From NCBI GenBank assembly GCA_023427705.1, contig JAEZAL010000327.1, positions 1-20,256 on the forward strand: DNA of 20,256 bases, written 5' to 3'. Each line of letters starts with the position of its first letter. Positions within the stretch are counted from its first letter, which is position 1. Both the position numbers and the translations under genes were made by a program. Positions 1 to 6,506 of this stretch are shown one piece after another. The DNA comes from Bacillota bacterium (GTDB lineage: Bacteria > Bacillota > Clostridia > Clostridiales > Clostridiaceae). The notes under the pieces are model-generated. The model did no database searches. It saw only the letters and a program-made list of their open reading frames with translations, and was not told the origin of the DNA.

Positions 1-182
1 ATATAGTAGAAATCCAAGCAGTAGGAGCAGGTGCTATAAATCAAGCAGTAAAAGCAATTGCTATAGCAAGAGGCTTCGTTGCCCCTAGCGGAAAAGATAT
101 TGTTTGTGTTCCAGCATTCACTGATATCGAAATTGATGGTGAAGAAAGAACAGCTATAAAACTAATTGTTCAGCCAAGATAA
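1..182 (+). CDS. spoVS: Stage V sporulation protein S, 3' end only
   Basis: The window opens inside this gene; 59 codons are visible from base 3 to a TAA stop. The translation carries the characteristic SpoVS C-terminal half, with GAGAINQAVKAIAIARGF, then VAPSGKDI and the terminal DGEERTAIKLIVQPR. SpoVS is a small (about 86 residue) nucleic-acid-binding protein of Alba-like fold needed for normal progress through late sporulation and coat assembly in Bacillus. The start and promoter lie outside the window. It is followed by a strong hairpin terminator, so it is transcribed separately from ptsH. The near-invariance of this family makes the identification safe even from a fragment. Confidence 0.95.
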   Translation, partial: IVEIQAVGAGAINQAVKAIAIARGFVAPSGKDIVCVPAFTDIEIDGEERTAIKLIVQPR

Positions 183-228
183 TATTTTATAAGGAATTAT
201 TAGGGAGTGAATTTATTTAGGGGAAAAG

Positions 229-256
229 AAAAGGACTACAATTTGTAGTTCTTTTT
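229..256 (+). terminator. Intrinsic terminator after spoVS
   Basis: AAAAGGACTACA (229-240) pairs with TGTAGTTCTTTT (244-255) with one G-U pair around a 3-nt loop. The right arm runs straight into a T-rich tract. Confidence 0.85.
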
Positions 257-290
257 CATTATATATATATAAAATAGGTGTTTATTAAAC

Positions 291-319
291 TTGAAATTTT
301 TTAGAATTACATATATAAT
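291..319 (+). promoter_or_regulatory. Sigma-A promoter of ptsH
   Basis: TTGAAA (291-296), a 17-nt spacer and TATAAT (314-319) form a near-consensus vegetative promoter about 50 bp before the ptsH start. The predicted transcript starts near 326, at a 9-bp inverted repeat (321-329 with 336-344) that would form a hairpin at the very 5' end of the mRNA. Confidence 0.75.
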
Positions 320-371
320 GAAATAGTTAGATATATAACTATTTTAAAAATTAAGTAAAGAGGTGTGTATA

Positions 372-632
372 ATGGTATCTAAAGAGGTTGTAGTAAACAA
401 CGGAACTGGTTTACATGCTAGACCAGCAACTTTATTAGTAAAGAAAGCTTCATCTTTCAAATCAGATGTAAGCATAGAATTCAACGGAAAGAAAGCAAAC
501 GTTAAAAGCTTAATTGGAGTTCTTTCTTTAGGAGTAACTAAGGGAGCAACTATCACAGTTTTAGCTAGTGGAGACGATGAAGCTTTAGCAGTAGAAGAAA
601 TATCAAGTTTAATAGCAAACTTAGAAGATTAA
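372..632 (+). CDS. ptsH: Phosphocarrier protein HPr of the PTS
   Basis: An 86-residue HPr. It accepts phosphate from enzyme I on His15 (motif TGLHARPA, residues 12-19) and passes it to sugar-specific EIIA proteins. Ser46 (ANVKSLIGVL) is the residue phosphorylated by HPr kinase in Firmicutes, making HPr-Ser46-P the co-repressor of CcpA. I chose ATG at 372 rather than the in-frame GTG at 363: GAGGTG lies just upstream at ideal spacing, and this start gives the family length and puts His at 15 and Ser at 46. The gene is monocistronic, with its own promoter and terminator, and separate from ptsI, as in many clostridia. Its product may matter for the cre-like site before xdhA in this window. Confidence 0.97.
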   Translation: MVSKEVVVNNGTGLHARPATLLVKKASSFKSDVSIEFNGKKANVKSLIGVLSLGVTKGATITVLASGDDEALAVEEISSLIANLED

Positions 633-633
633 T

Positions 634-658
634 AAAAAAGTGCCATAGGCACTTTTTT
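634..658 (+). terminator. Intrinsic terminator after ptsH
   Basis: A perfect 11-bp stem, AAAAAAGTGCC with GGCACTTTTTT, around an ATA loop, begins two bases after the ptsH stop. The A and T tracts make it potentially bidirectional, so it could also stop the minus-strand DUF378 transcript. Confidence 0.92.
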
Positions 659-734
659 ATTGTTTTAAAGAAGCTACAAACATAATATAATAATTAAAAT
701 TACATATGATATTAAGTTTGTAATGTTTATGTAG

Positions 735-953
735 TTAATTATTAAGATTAAAAGGATTGCATTTAAAAATTAAAACTATTAAATCAATAGCAGCAGCAAA
801 AACCATAATATAAACTAATCTTTGCAATAGTACAGATCCAGCAACTAATATACTAACAAGATTTACACTGAAAATACCAATAATTCCCCAATTTATTGCT
901 CCTATTAAAACTAAGATGAAAGATATCTTGTCTAATAAACTTATTTTACACAT
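735..953 (-). CDS. DUF378 family small membrane protein
   Basis: A 72-residue hydrophobic protein with the DUF378 signature: LDKISFILVLIGAINWG near the N-terminus (residues 7-23), then a second hydrophobic stretch from about residue 30 to 63 that may form two helices. Family members are short integral membrane proteins of unknown function, widespread in Firmicutes. The ATG is preceded by AAAGGGGAA at suitable spacing. The gene stands alone on the minus strand, convergent with ptsH and divergent from purB. There is no informative operon partner and I do not propose a function. Confidence 0.85.
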   Translation of the reverse strand: MCKISLLDKISFILVLIGAINWGIIGIFSVNLVSILVAGSVLLQRLVYIMVFAAAIDLIVLIFKCNPFNLNN

Positions 954-973
954 TATTTATTCCCCTTTATTAA

Positions 974-1002
974 AATATTACAGTATATTATATTGTAATA
1001 TT
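974..1002. repeat. 29-bp near-perfect inverted repeat in a divergent promoter region
   Basis: AATATTACAGTATA and TATATTGTAATATT flank a single central T; 13 of 14 positions match. It lies between the DUF378 gene and purB, where the minus-strand promoter is expected. It could be an operator. The DNA here is extremely AT-rich, so chance symmetry is possible. Confidence 0.4.
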
Positions 1003-1035
1003 AAAAAAATATAACTTAAAAAAAATTATAAAAAG

Positions 1036-1064
1036 CTGAAAAAAAATAATAATTATGCTATAAT
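1036..1064 (+). promoter_or_regulatory. Sigma-A promoter of purB
   Basis: CTGAAA (1036-1041), a 17-nt spacer and TATAAT (1059-1064), with an extended -10 TGC directly before it. The start codon is about 50 bp downstream. No purine riboswitch or PurBox is visible between promoter and gene. Confidence 0.7.
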
Positions 1065-1113
1065 ACGAATGATGAAATAAAAAGTTAAGTATTTATTCGG
1101 AGGTTTTCAAAGG

Positions 1114-2544
1114 ATGAGAGATTTATATAATTCACCATTAAACTCAAGATATGCATCAAAAGAAATGAGTTACATATTTTCTGACAATATGAAGTTTTCA
1201 ACATGGAGAAAGCTTTGGATAGCTTTAGCTGAGGGAGAAAAGGAATTAGGATTAAATATAAGTGAAGAGCAAATTAATGAACTAAAAGCAAATATATATA
1301 ATATTAATTATGATGAGGCTATTAAAAGAGAAAAAGAAGTTAGACATGATGTAATGAGCCATGTATATGCTTATGGCTTACAATGTCCTAAAGCTAAGGG
1401 AATAATCCATTTGGGAGCTACAAGCTGTTACGTAGGCGATAATACCGATATTATAATTATGAGAGATGCTTTGTTACTAATAAAAAAGAAGATAGTAACT
1501 GTATTAAATCATTTAGCAAACTTTGCTATGAAGTATAAAGATATGCCTACTTTAGGTTTTACTCATTTTCAACCAGCACAATTAACAACTGTAGGTAAAA
1601 GAGCTACTCTTTGGATGCAAGATTTATTGCTTGATATAGAAAATATAGAATTTTTATTATCTACATTAAAACTAAGAGGTGTTAAAGGAACTACAGGGAC
1701 TCAAGCTAGTTTTATGACTTTATTTGATAATGATGAAGAAAAGGTAAAAGCATTAGATAAAATTGTAGCTAAAAAGATGGGTTTTGAAAGTAGTTATGGT
1801 GTTACAGGGCAAACTTATCCAAGGAAAATAGATTCAATAGTTTTAAATAGATTATCAGAAGTTGCACAAAGTGCTTATAAATTTAGTAATGATTTAAGAT
1901 TATTACAAAGTATGAAAGAAATAGAAGAACCATTTGAAAAAAATCAAATAGGTTCATCAGCAATGGCATATAAGAGAAATCCTATGAGAAGTGAAAGAAT
2001 GAGTTCATTAGCAAGATATGTTATTGTAAACTCACTAAATCCTGCAATTACAGCAGCTACTCAATGGTTTGAAAGAACATTAGATGATTCTGCAAATAAA
2101 AGAATTTCAGTTGCAGAAGCGTTCTTAGCATTGGATGGAGTATTAAATTTATATATAAATATTGCAGAAAATATGGTTGTATATGAAAAAGTTATAAAAG
2201 CACATGTAAATAATGAACTACCATTTATGGCTACAGAAAATATAATGATGGAAACTGTTAAAAGAGGTGGAGATAGACAAGAACTTCACGAAAAAATAAG
2301 AATTCATTCAATGGCTGCAGCTCAAAGAGTAAAAGGTGAAGGGCTAGATAATGATCTTATAGATAGAATAATTAATGATGATAGTTTTAAATTAACTAGA
2401 GAAGAGATAATTGACATTATAGATCCTAGTAAATTTATAGGAAGAGCACCTAGTCAAGTGGTAGAATTTATAGATGGTTATATAAAACCAATTATTGAAG
2501 AGAATAAAGAAGCGCTAGATATAAAAAGTGAAATAACTGTTTAG
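1114..2544 (+). CDS. purB: Adenylosuccinate lyase, eukaryotic-type
   Basis: A 476-residue member of the fumarase/aspartase superfamily. It cleaves SAICAR to AICAR plus fumarate, and adenylosuccinate to AMP plus fumarate, in purine synthesis. The superfamily signature GSSAMAYKRNPMRSERM starts at residue 280 on the flexible catalytic loop. The TLGFTHFQPAQ motif (His151) and GATSCYVGDNTD are also present. Length and sequence resemble animal ADSL (PLNSRYASKEM, WRKLWIALAEGEKELG, VKGTTGTQASF, QWFERTLDDSANKRI) more than the roughly 430-residue Bacillus PurB. GGAGG lies 10 nt before the ATG. The gene has its own promoter and terminator and is not inside a pur operon here. It is biosynthetic and salvage, so functionally distinct from the purine-degrading genes further right. 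Confidence 0.95.
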   Translation: MRDLYNSPLNSRYASKEMSYIFSDNMKFSTWRKLWIALAEGEKELGLNISEEQINELKANIYNINYDEAIKREKEVRHDVMSHVYAYGLQCPKAKGIIHLGATSCYVGDNTDIIIMRDALLLIKKKIVTVLNHLANFAMKYKDMPTLGFTHFQPAQLTTVGKRATLWMQDLLLDIENIEFLLSTLKLRGVKGTTGTQASFMTLFDNDEEKVKALDKIVAKKMGFESSYGVTGQTYPRKIDSIVLNRLSEVAQSAYKFSNDLRLLQSMKEIEEPFEKNQIGSSAMAYKRNPMRSERMSSLARYVIVNSLNPAITAATQWFERTLDDSANKRISVAEAFLALDGVLNLYINIAENMVVYEKVIKAHVNNELPFMATENIMMETVKRGGDRQELHEKIRIHSMAAAQRVKGEGLDNDLIDRIINDDSFKLTREEIIDIIDPSKFIGRAPSQVVEFIDGYIKPIIEENKEALDIKSEITV

Positions 2545-2550
2545 TTTGAT

Positions 2551-2586
2551 AAAAATAAGGAGCTGGTAGTACAGTTCCTTATTTTT
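2551..2586 (+). terminator. Intrinsic terminator after purB
   Basis: A 15-bp stem with one G-U pair, AAAAATAAGGAGCTG with CAGTTCCTTATTTTT, around a 6-nt loop (GTAGTA), ending in a T run. Confidence 0.92.
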
Positions 2587-2654
2587 TATATAATTGAATA
2601 AAATATAAATACTTGTTAAGAATTAATAGATAGGATACCAATTGGAGGAAGTAT

Positions 2655-2822
2655 ATGGAGTTTAATAACAATAATTTTATTAGCAAATGTATTAGCTGTA
2701 ATGGTACAGGACGAGTGAAGTGTGATTGTGGTGAAAATAATAATCCAAATGAAAAGTGTTTAACTTGTGGTGGCAAAGGAAATTTTATGTGCCCAATATG
2801 TGAAGGAGAAGGGAAGCTATAA
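2655..2822 (+). CDS. Small DnaJ-like zinc-finger protein
   Basis: A 55-residue protein that is almost wholly a zinc-binding module, with eight cysteines in four pairs: CISCNGTG (C12, C15), CDC (C23, C25), CLTCGGKG (C35, C38) and CPICEGEG (C46, C49). Three match the CxxCxGxG repeat of the DnaJ central domain; the second is reduced to CxC. In DnaJ, repeats 1 and 4 share one zinc and repeats 2 and 3 the other. No J-domain or other domain is attached. GGAGG sits 6 nt before the ATG, and the gene lies between two strong terminators, which supports a real gene despite its length. The role is unknown; it could bind proteins or RNA, or serve as a small redox or zinc protein. Confidence 0.85.
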   Translation: MEFNNNNFISKCISCNGTGRVKCDCGENNNPNEKCLTCGGKGNFMCPICEGEGKL

Positions 2823-2846
2823 TACTATTAATATTTAGTTGCAAAG

Positions 2847-2871
2847 AAGAGATAAGGTAATCTTATCTCTT
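2847..2871 (+). terminator. Intrinsic terminator after the zinc-finger gene
   Basis: AAGAGATAAG pairs with CTTATCTCTT around a short loop (GTAAT) and is followed by TTT. Confidence 0.88.
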
Positions 2872-2934
2872 TTTATATAGCAAAAATAATATAAATTAAT
2901 AATATAGTATTATATTAATGATTAAGGAGATTCT

Positions 2935-4185
2935 ATGATTAGAAATAAAGAAAAAATTTTAAAAGAAATAATAGTGAGTAAGGTAATAGATGCAAATGAT
3001 AGCATAAATCAAGATATTATTTACTTAATAGGAAGGAAAATAGATACAGGAAAAAACACAGTATATGAAGACCTAGAAATAGCAATTTTAAATGGGATTG
3101 ATGGAAAATCAACATATATTGATTTGAATAAAATTAAAGGATATAATCCAAATATTTCATTATGTGAATTTGAAAGTTCAAAAAAATATGAAATTCTATT
3201 TACATTAGAAGAAGAGATAGAGAAAGATGGTACTAGGGCAATTATTTATAATGTTGAAAAAGAAAAAACAGAAGTAATCTTTGACTCAAGTGAATACTTA
3301 TTAAGTAAAACTTACAATATTATTTATAACGACAATTATAAGGTTAGTTTAATAGATAGCAATAAGAATAAAGAATATATTATTAATATAGAAAATAAAG
3401 ATTATAGATATTTAAGTGAAAAATATGATGTTAATGGAAAGCTTAAAAAATCATATAGCGGACAAGTTCTTTCTGCATATGAGGTTTCACAAGTGAAATG
3501 TAGTTATAGAGAAGTATATGATTTATTATTAAAGCAGAAAATTATAGGAGAAGATGTAAATGACATATTAGGAGAAATAATAAGTACTTTAAGGTTTGAT
3601 GGAGAAAAATTTGATGAAATTGATATAAAGATTTCAATTGAAGATAATAAAAAAATAAGAGGTAATTCTCAAAAAGATGAAGTTAAAGATAAGCACTATG
3701 ATTTTTCTAATGTATATTTTATTGAATCAGAGTGTAATTCTAATTTAAGAATTGAAAGAGCTATAGAAAAAGAATTTTCACTAAGTCCAAATATTGATAA
3801 AATGAATTACTTATATAATAGAATAAAAATTAATAATACATCCAAATATCAATTGATAGCATATTTAGAAGGACCTAAATTTTGTAGTCCAAAAGGAGGA
3901 ACCTTAGTAATAATAGAAGAAAAAAATAATAATTACGTAGTAACATCAAAAATTAGAGATATATTCCCTCCTATTATAGTATCTGAAAATATGAGTAGTG
4001 GGTATAATGATTTAATAGTCAGATTAATAAAAAATGATAAATATGAGTTTAGAGTATTAAAGTATAATGGTAATTCTTATCCTATGAACCCATTTGATGG
4101 ATATAAATTACAATCAGGAATAAAGATAAAAGGAATATCTGTAATATCAGATGACTTGTTTTATAAAAGAGGAATAGAATATTAA
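2935..4185 (+). CDS. VCBS-repeat-like protein of unknown function
   Basis: A 416-residue acidic protein without a signal peptide or membrane segment. The first half resembles a family of Firmicute proteins annotated as VCBS repeat-containing: LIGRKID followed by a segment reading ILNGIDGKSTYIDL and GYNPNISLCEF (about residues 31-79), then YNDNYKVSLIDSNKNKEYII and YLSEKYDVNGKLKK (about 129-170). The C-terminal 110 residues contain alternating strand-like segments (GGTLVIIEE, YNDLIVRLI, FRVLKYNGNSYPMNPF) that look like another propeller-like unit. AAGGAG precedes the ATG at good spacing. The gene is flanked by hairpins, so it is probably monocistronic. The family call rests on remembered similarity and no catalytic residues are recognised. 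Confidence 0.6.
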   Translation: MIRNKEKILKEIIVSKVIDANDSINQDIIYLIGRKIDTGKNTVYEDLEIAILNGIDGKSTYIDLNKIKGYNPNISLCEFESSKKYEILFTLEEEIEKDGTRAIIYNVEKEKTEVIFDSSEYLLSKTYNIIYNDNYKVSLIDSNKNKEYIINIENKDYRYLSEKYDVNGKLKKSYSGQVLSAYEVSQVKCSYREVYDLLLKQKIIGEDVNDILGEIISTLRFDGEKFDEIDIKISIEDNKKIRGNSQKDEVKDKHYDFSNVYFIESECNSNLRIERAIEKEFSLSPNIDKMNYLYNRIKINNTSKYQLIAYLEGPKFCSPKGGTLVIIEEKNNNYVVTSKIRDIFPPIIVSENMSSGYNDLIVRLIKNDKYEFRVLKYNGNSYPMNPFDGYKLQSGIKIKGISVISDDLFYKRGIEY

Positions 4186-4186
4186 G

Positions 4187-4212
4187 AAGGAGCTGTTATT
4201 ACACAGCTCCTT
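4187..4212. terminator. Hairpin between convergent genes
   Basis: AAGGAGCTGT and ACAGCTCCTT form a perfect 10-bp stem with a 6-nt loop between two convergent genes. The T tracts on either side are weak, so termination in either direction is plausible but less certain than at the other sites. Confidence 0.65.
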
Positions 4213-4215
4213 GTA

Positions 4216-4401
4216 CTATTTTATAGAAAATAATCTTTCAGCAGATAAATCACCACAGTGAGGGCAAGTTGTATCAATAGGACCATCCCCTGCGCAATCC
4301 TCACAATAGATATCATAACAATGTGTGCATTTATATACTACATCCCCTTTATTTGTATTACCACAATTAGGGCATTCACTTTCATCGTATATAATAAGAA
4401 T
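4216..4401 (-). CDS. Small four-CxxC zinc-ribbon protein, apparent ATT start
   Basis: A clear minus-strand frame of 61 codons with four CxxC knuckles: CPNC (10-13), CTHC (25-28), CEDC (33-36) and CPHC (46-49), predicted to bind two zinc ions. It ends in LSAERLFSIK. The frame has no ATG, GTG or TTG anywhere. The best start is ATT at 4399-4401, with a perfect GGAGG (4407-4411 on the plus strand) 5 nt upstream; the next codon upstream is a stop. The gene follows the GerMN lipoprotein gene on the same strand within about 20 bp, so it is probably co-transcribed. Either AUU is used as a rare start or an ATG was lost by one substitution. The function is unknown. Confidence 0.75.
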   Translation of the reverse strand: MLIIYDESECPNCGNTNKGDVVYKCTHCYDIYCEDCAGDGPIDTTCPHCGDLSAERLFSIK

Positions 4402-4416
4402 TTAATCCTCCGTTTA

Positions 4417-5046
4417 TTATTTTAATTCTATAGTATTTTCTAGGTTAACTTTAAAAGCTTCTCCAGGATTCATTAGAATATGACCAGAAGAATATGGTTT
4501 TCCATCTAAAGTTATTACAACATTTTCAACATTGTAGTAGCTTCCAAATGTATTACATATTGCAGTAATATTACGAGATTCAGCACCAGAACCTAAATTT
4601 TGAGAACCTATAAAGTTTGAAGAAAAGTCTAAGGTGATTGTTGAGTTTTCATTATTTAAATTTGTAGAATTTAAAATAATATCACTAGCAAGTGAAGGTG
4701 GTATTTCAGAGTTAGGAGATTTTTTTAACTCTTCGACTAAAGCAATAGATGCATCATCATTAACTTTTATATTTGTATTTATGTATACAATTTTATCTGA
4801 TACAACATCATAAAAATATATCTTTGCCACTTCTTTTTTCTCAGTATCTTCTTCAATGTCTTTTTCAGTAGTTGCTTCAGAATTACTAGAATTATTTTCT
4901 TTAGCGCTTGTACTATCATTATTTATTGAAGTTGAATTATTAACTTTGTTTTCTTCCTGTTTTTGAGCCTCATCAGAACTTGAACAAGAAATTAAAGAAA
5001 AAGGTATAAATAATGATAATAATATTGCTAATATGTTTTTTTTCAT
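4417..5046 (-). CDS. GerMN-domain lipoprotein
   Basis: A 209-residue secreted lipoprotein. The N-terminus is a lipoprotein signal peptide (MKK, a hydrophobic stretch, then lipobox LISC with Cys21). A low-complexity Ser/Asn/Glu/Lys linker follows to about residue 70. A GerMN (sporulation and spore germination) domain fills the C-terminal half: IYFYDVVSDKIVYI, ALVEELKKSP, ITLDFSSNF, AICNTFGSYYNVENVVITLDG. GerMN domains occur in GerM and in lipoproteins anchored outside the membrane. I prefer ATG at 5046 over the adjacent upstream TTG because GGAGG is then 7 nt away. It has its own promoter and leads a two-gene unit with the zinc-ribbon protein. Confidence 0.88.
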   Translation of the reverse strand: MKKNILAILLSLFIPFSLISCSSSDEAQKQEENKVNNSTSINNDSTSAKENNSSNSEATTEKDIEEDTEKKEVAKIYFYDVVSDKIVYINTNIKVNDDASIALVEELKKSPNSEIPPSLASDIILNSTNLNNENSTITLDFSSNFIGSQNLGSGAESRNITAICNTFGSYYNVENVVITLDGKPYSSGHILMNPGEAFKVNLENTIELK

Positions 5047-5093
5047 CAATACTCCTCCTTATTAAAGTAAATTAATATGTCATTAATAAGATT

Positions 5094-5122
5094 ATTATAG
5101 CATAATATGAAAATTGCTACAA
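5094..5122 (-). promoter_or_regulatory. Sigma-A promoter of the GerMN lipoprotein gene
   Basis: Read on the minus strand: TTGTAG, a 17-nt spacer and TATAAT, with an extended -10 TGC immediately before it. It lies about 50 bp upstream of the start codon. Confidence 0.7.
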
Positions 5123-5152
5123 TTTACATAAATTAATGAAATTTAATTATGT

Positions 5153-5181
5153 TTGAAAAAAACATATAAATAGCATATAAT
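5153..5181 (+). promoter_or_regulatory. Sigma-A promoter of the DUF6398-TPR gene
   Basis: TTGAAA (5153-5158), 17 nt, TATAAT (5176-5181). It is divergent from the lipoprotein promoter about 30 bp away. Confidence 0.75.
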
Positions 5182-5245
5182 ATAAAACATCGGCTTTTAC
5201 ATGATTTATTAAAGTCTAAATACCATAAAAAAGGAGAAATAAGTA

Positions 5246-6442
5246 ATGCAAAAAACAACTGAGATAAAGAACGAAAGATGTTCAGAAATAATAAGTATTA
5301 TTCAAGAGGTGTGTAAAAAGAACTTAAATGAAGAATACTTGTTTCTTGCAGAAAACTTATGTAAAGAAATATTTAAATTAGAGGACTCTAAATTAAATAA
5401 GGGTAAGGTCAATTCTTGGGCTTGTGGAATTGTACACTCAATAGGTATGATAAATGGGTTATTTACTAATAAATCTACTATAGATATGAAGGCTTCAGAT
5501 TTTTATAAATTATTTGATGTAAGTAGTAGTACAGGCCTTTCTAAATCTAAAGAAGTAAGAAGTATGATAAATATTGATGAGGAAAAATGGTTAATATCTG
5601 AAAAGGAAGATGGAAATGATAAAGTTATTTCTGATTCTAATGATTCATGTGATATTATAGATAAAAAACACGATAATGAAGATGAACCTATTATTGAAGA
5701 AGATAAAGATTTAGTTGAAGCTAATAAAATAGCTAATGAAGCTTGGAACCAAAAAAACTTCAATAAAAAAGTTAAATTAGCAAAGGAAGCATTAAGTATA
5801 AGTGATAAATGTTCAGAAGCTTATATTATTTTATCTTATGATAATTCTATAAGCAAGGATGAACAAAAAAGATTATCTAATAAAGCTGTAGAAGTTGCAA
5901 AAGAAGTTATAGGTGAAGAAAACATAGATAAATTTATAGGTAAATATTTAGACTTAGAAATAACAAAGTCATATTATAGTGCTAAATATAGACTTGGTAA
6001 TTTACTATGGAGTATTAATGAAAGAAAAGAAGCAATACAAGAATTTACAGAATTATTAAGATTATGCCCAGAAGATAGGCTGTTAATAAGAGGAGTTTTA
6101 CTTTCTTGGTTAATTGCTGAAGGCTTAGATAAGGAAACAGAGAACATATTATCAATGTTTAAAGATGATTATCTATCAGCAACTAAGTTTTCAAAAGCAC
6201 TTTACTTATTTAAGTTAGGTAAAGTAGAAGAGGCTGAAAGAGCTTTAAGAATAGCTAATGCATCAAACCCTTTTATTGTTAGTTATATTACTAAGCAAAA
6301 AAGACTTCCAAAGGTTCAACCTGAATTAAAAAGTTTAGGATCAGAAGAAGATGCTATTTACTATGTTAGAAATGCAGAAGTTGCATGGGACTCTGTAAAT
6401 GGAGCTAGAAATTGGGTAAGGGAAATAAAGAATAAACTTTAA
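5246..6442 (+). CDS. DUF6398 domain plus TPR-like repeat protein
   Basis: A 398-residue cytoplasmic protein. Residues about 10-115 match the DUF6398 pattern: an N-terminal helix with LNEEYLFLAENLCKEIFKLE, then KVNSWACGIVHSIGMINGLF, and a helix-turn-helix-like segment DFYKLFDVSSSTGLSKSKEV. A very acidic Asp/Glu-rich linker follows (about 116-155). The remainder is helical and TPR-like: KVKLAKEALSISDKCSEAYI, YYSAKYRLGNLLWSINERKEAIQEFTELLRLCPED, ALYLFKLGKVEEAERALR. It ends YYVRNAEVAWDSVNGARNW. Domains like these suggest a protein-interaction role, but no substrate or partner is visible. AAGGAG lies 9 nt before the ATG. It is monocistronic, with its own promoter and a shared strong terminator. 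Confidence 0.75.
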   Translation: MQKTTEIKNERCSEIISIIQEVCKKNLNEEYLFLAENLCKEIFKLEDSKLNKGKVNSWACGIVHSIGMINGLFTNKSTIDMKASDFYKLFDVSSSTGLSKSKEVRSMINIDEEKWLISEKEDGNDKVISDSNDSCDIIDKKHDNEDEPIIEEDKDLVEANKIANEAWNQKNFNKKVKLAKEALSISDKCSEAYIILSYDNSISKDEQKRLSNKAVEVAKEVIGEENIDKFIGKYLDLEITKSYYSAKYRLGNLLWSINERKEAIQEFTELLRLCPEDRLLIRGVLLSWLIAEGLDKETENILSMFKDDYLSATKFSKALYLFKLGKVEEAERALRIANASNPFIVSYITKQKRLPKVQPELKSLGSEEDAIYYVRNAEVAWDSVNGARNWVREIKNKL

Positions 6443-6454
6443 AGTACTATATTA

Positions 6455-6505
6455 AAATACACCTCAAATGTTATAAGTAAAGATATAACATTTAGAGGTG
6501 TATTT
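6455..6505. terminator. Bidirectional terminator between convergent genes
   Basis: A 21-bp stem with one bulged A: AAATACACCTC plus AAATGTTATA pair with TATAACATTT plus GAGGTGTATTT around an 8-nt loop. A and T tracts on the two sides suit termination on both strands. Confidence 0.9.
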
Positions 6506-6506
6506 T

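Noticed and set aside
344..556. Minus-strand reading frame opposite ptsH
   Set aside because: It is a shadow of the highly conserved HPr gene, with no ribosome site.
2579..2776. Minus-strand 65-residue reading frame
   Set aside because: It lies opposite the purB terminator and the cysteine-rich zinc-finger gene and has low-complexity hydrophobic content; it is the shadow of the plus-strand gene.
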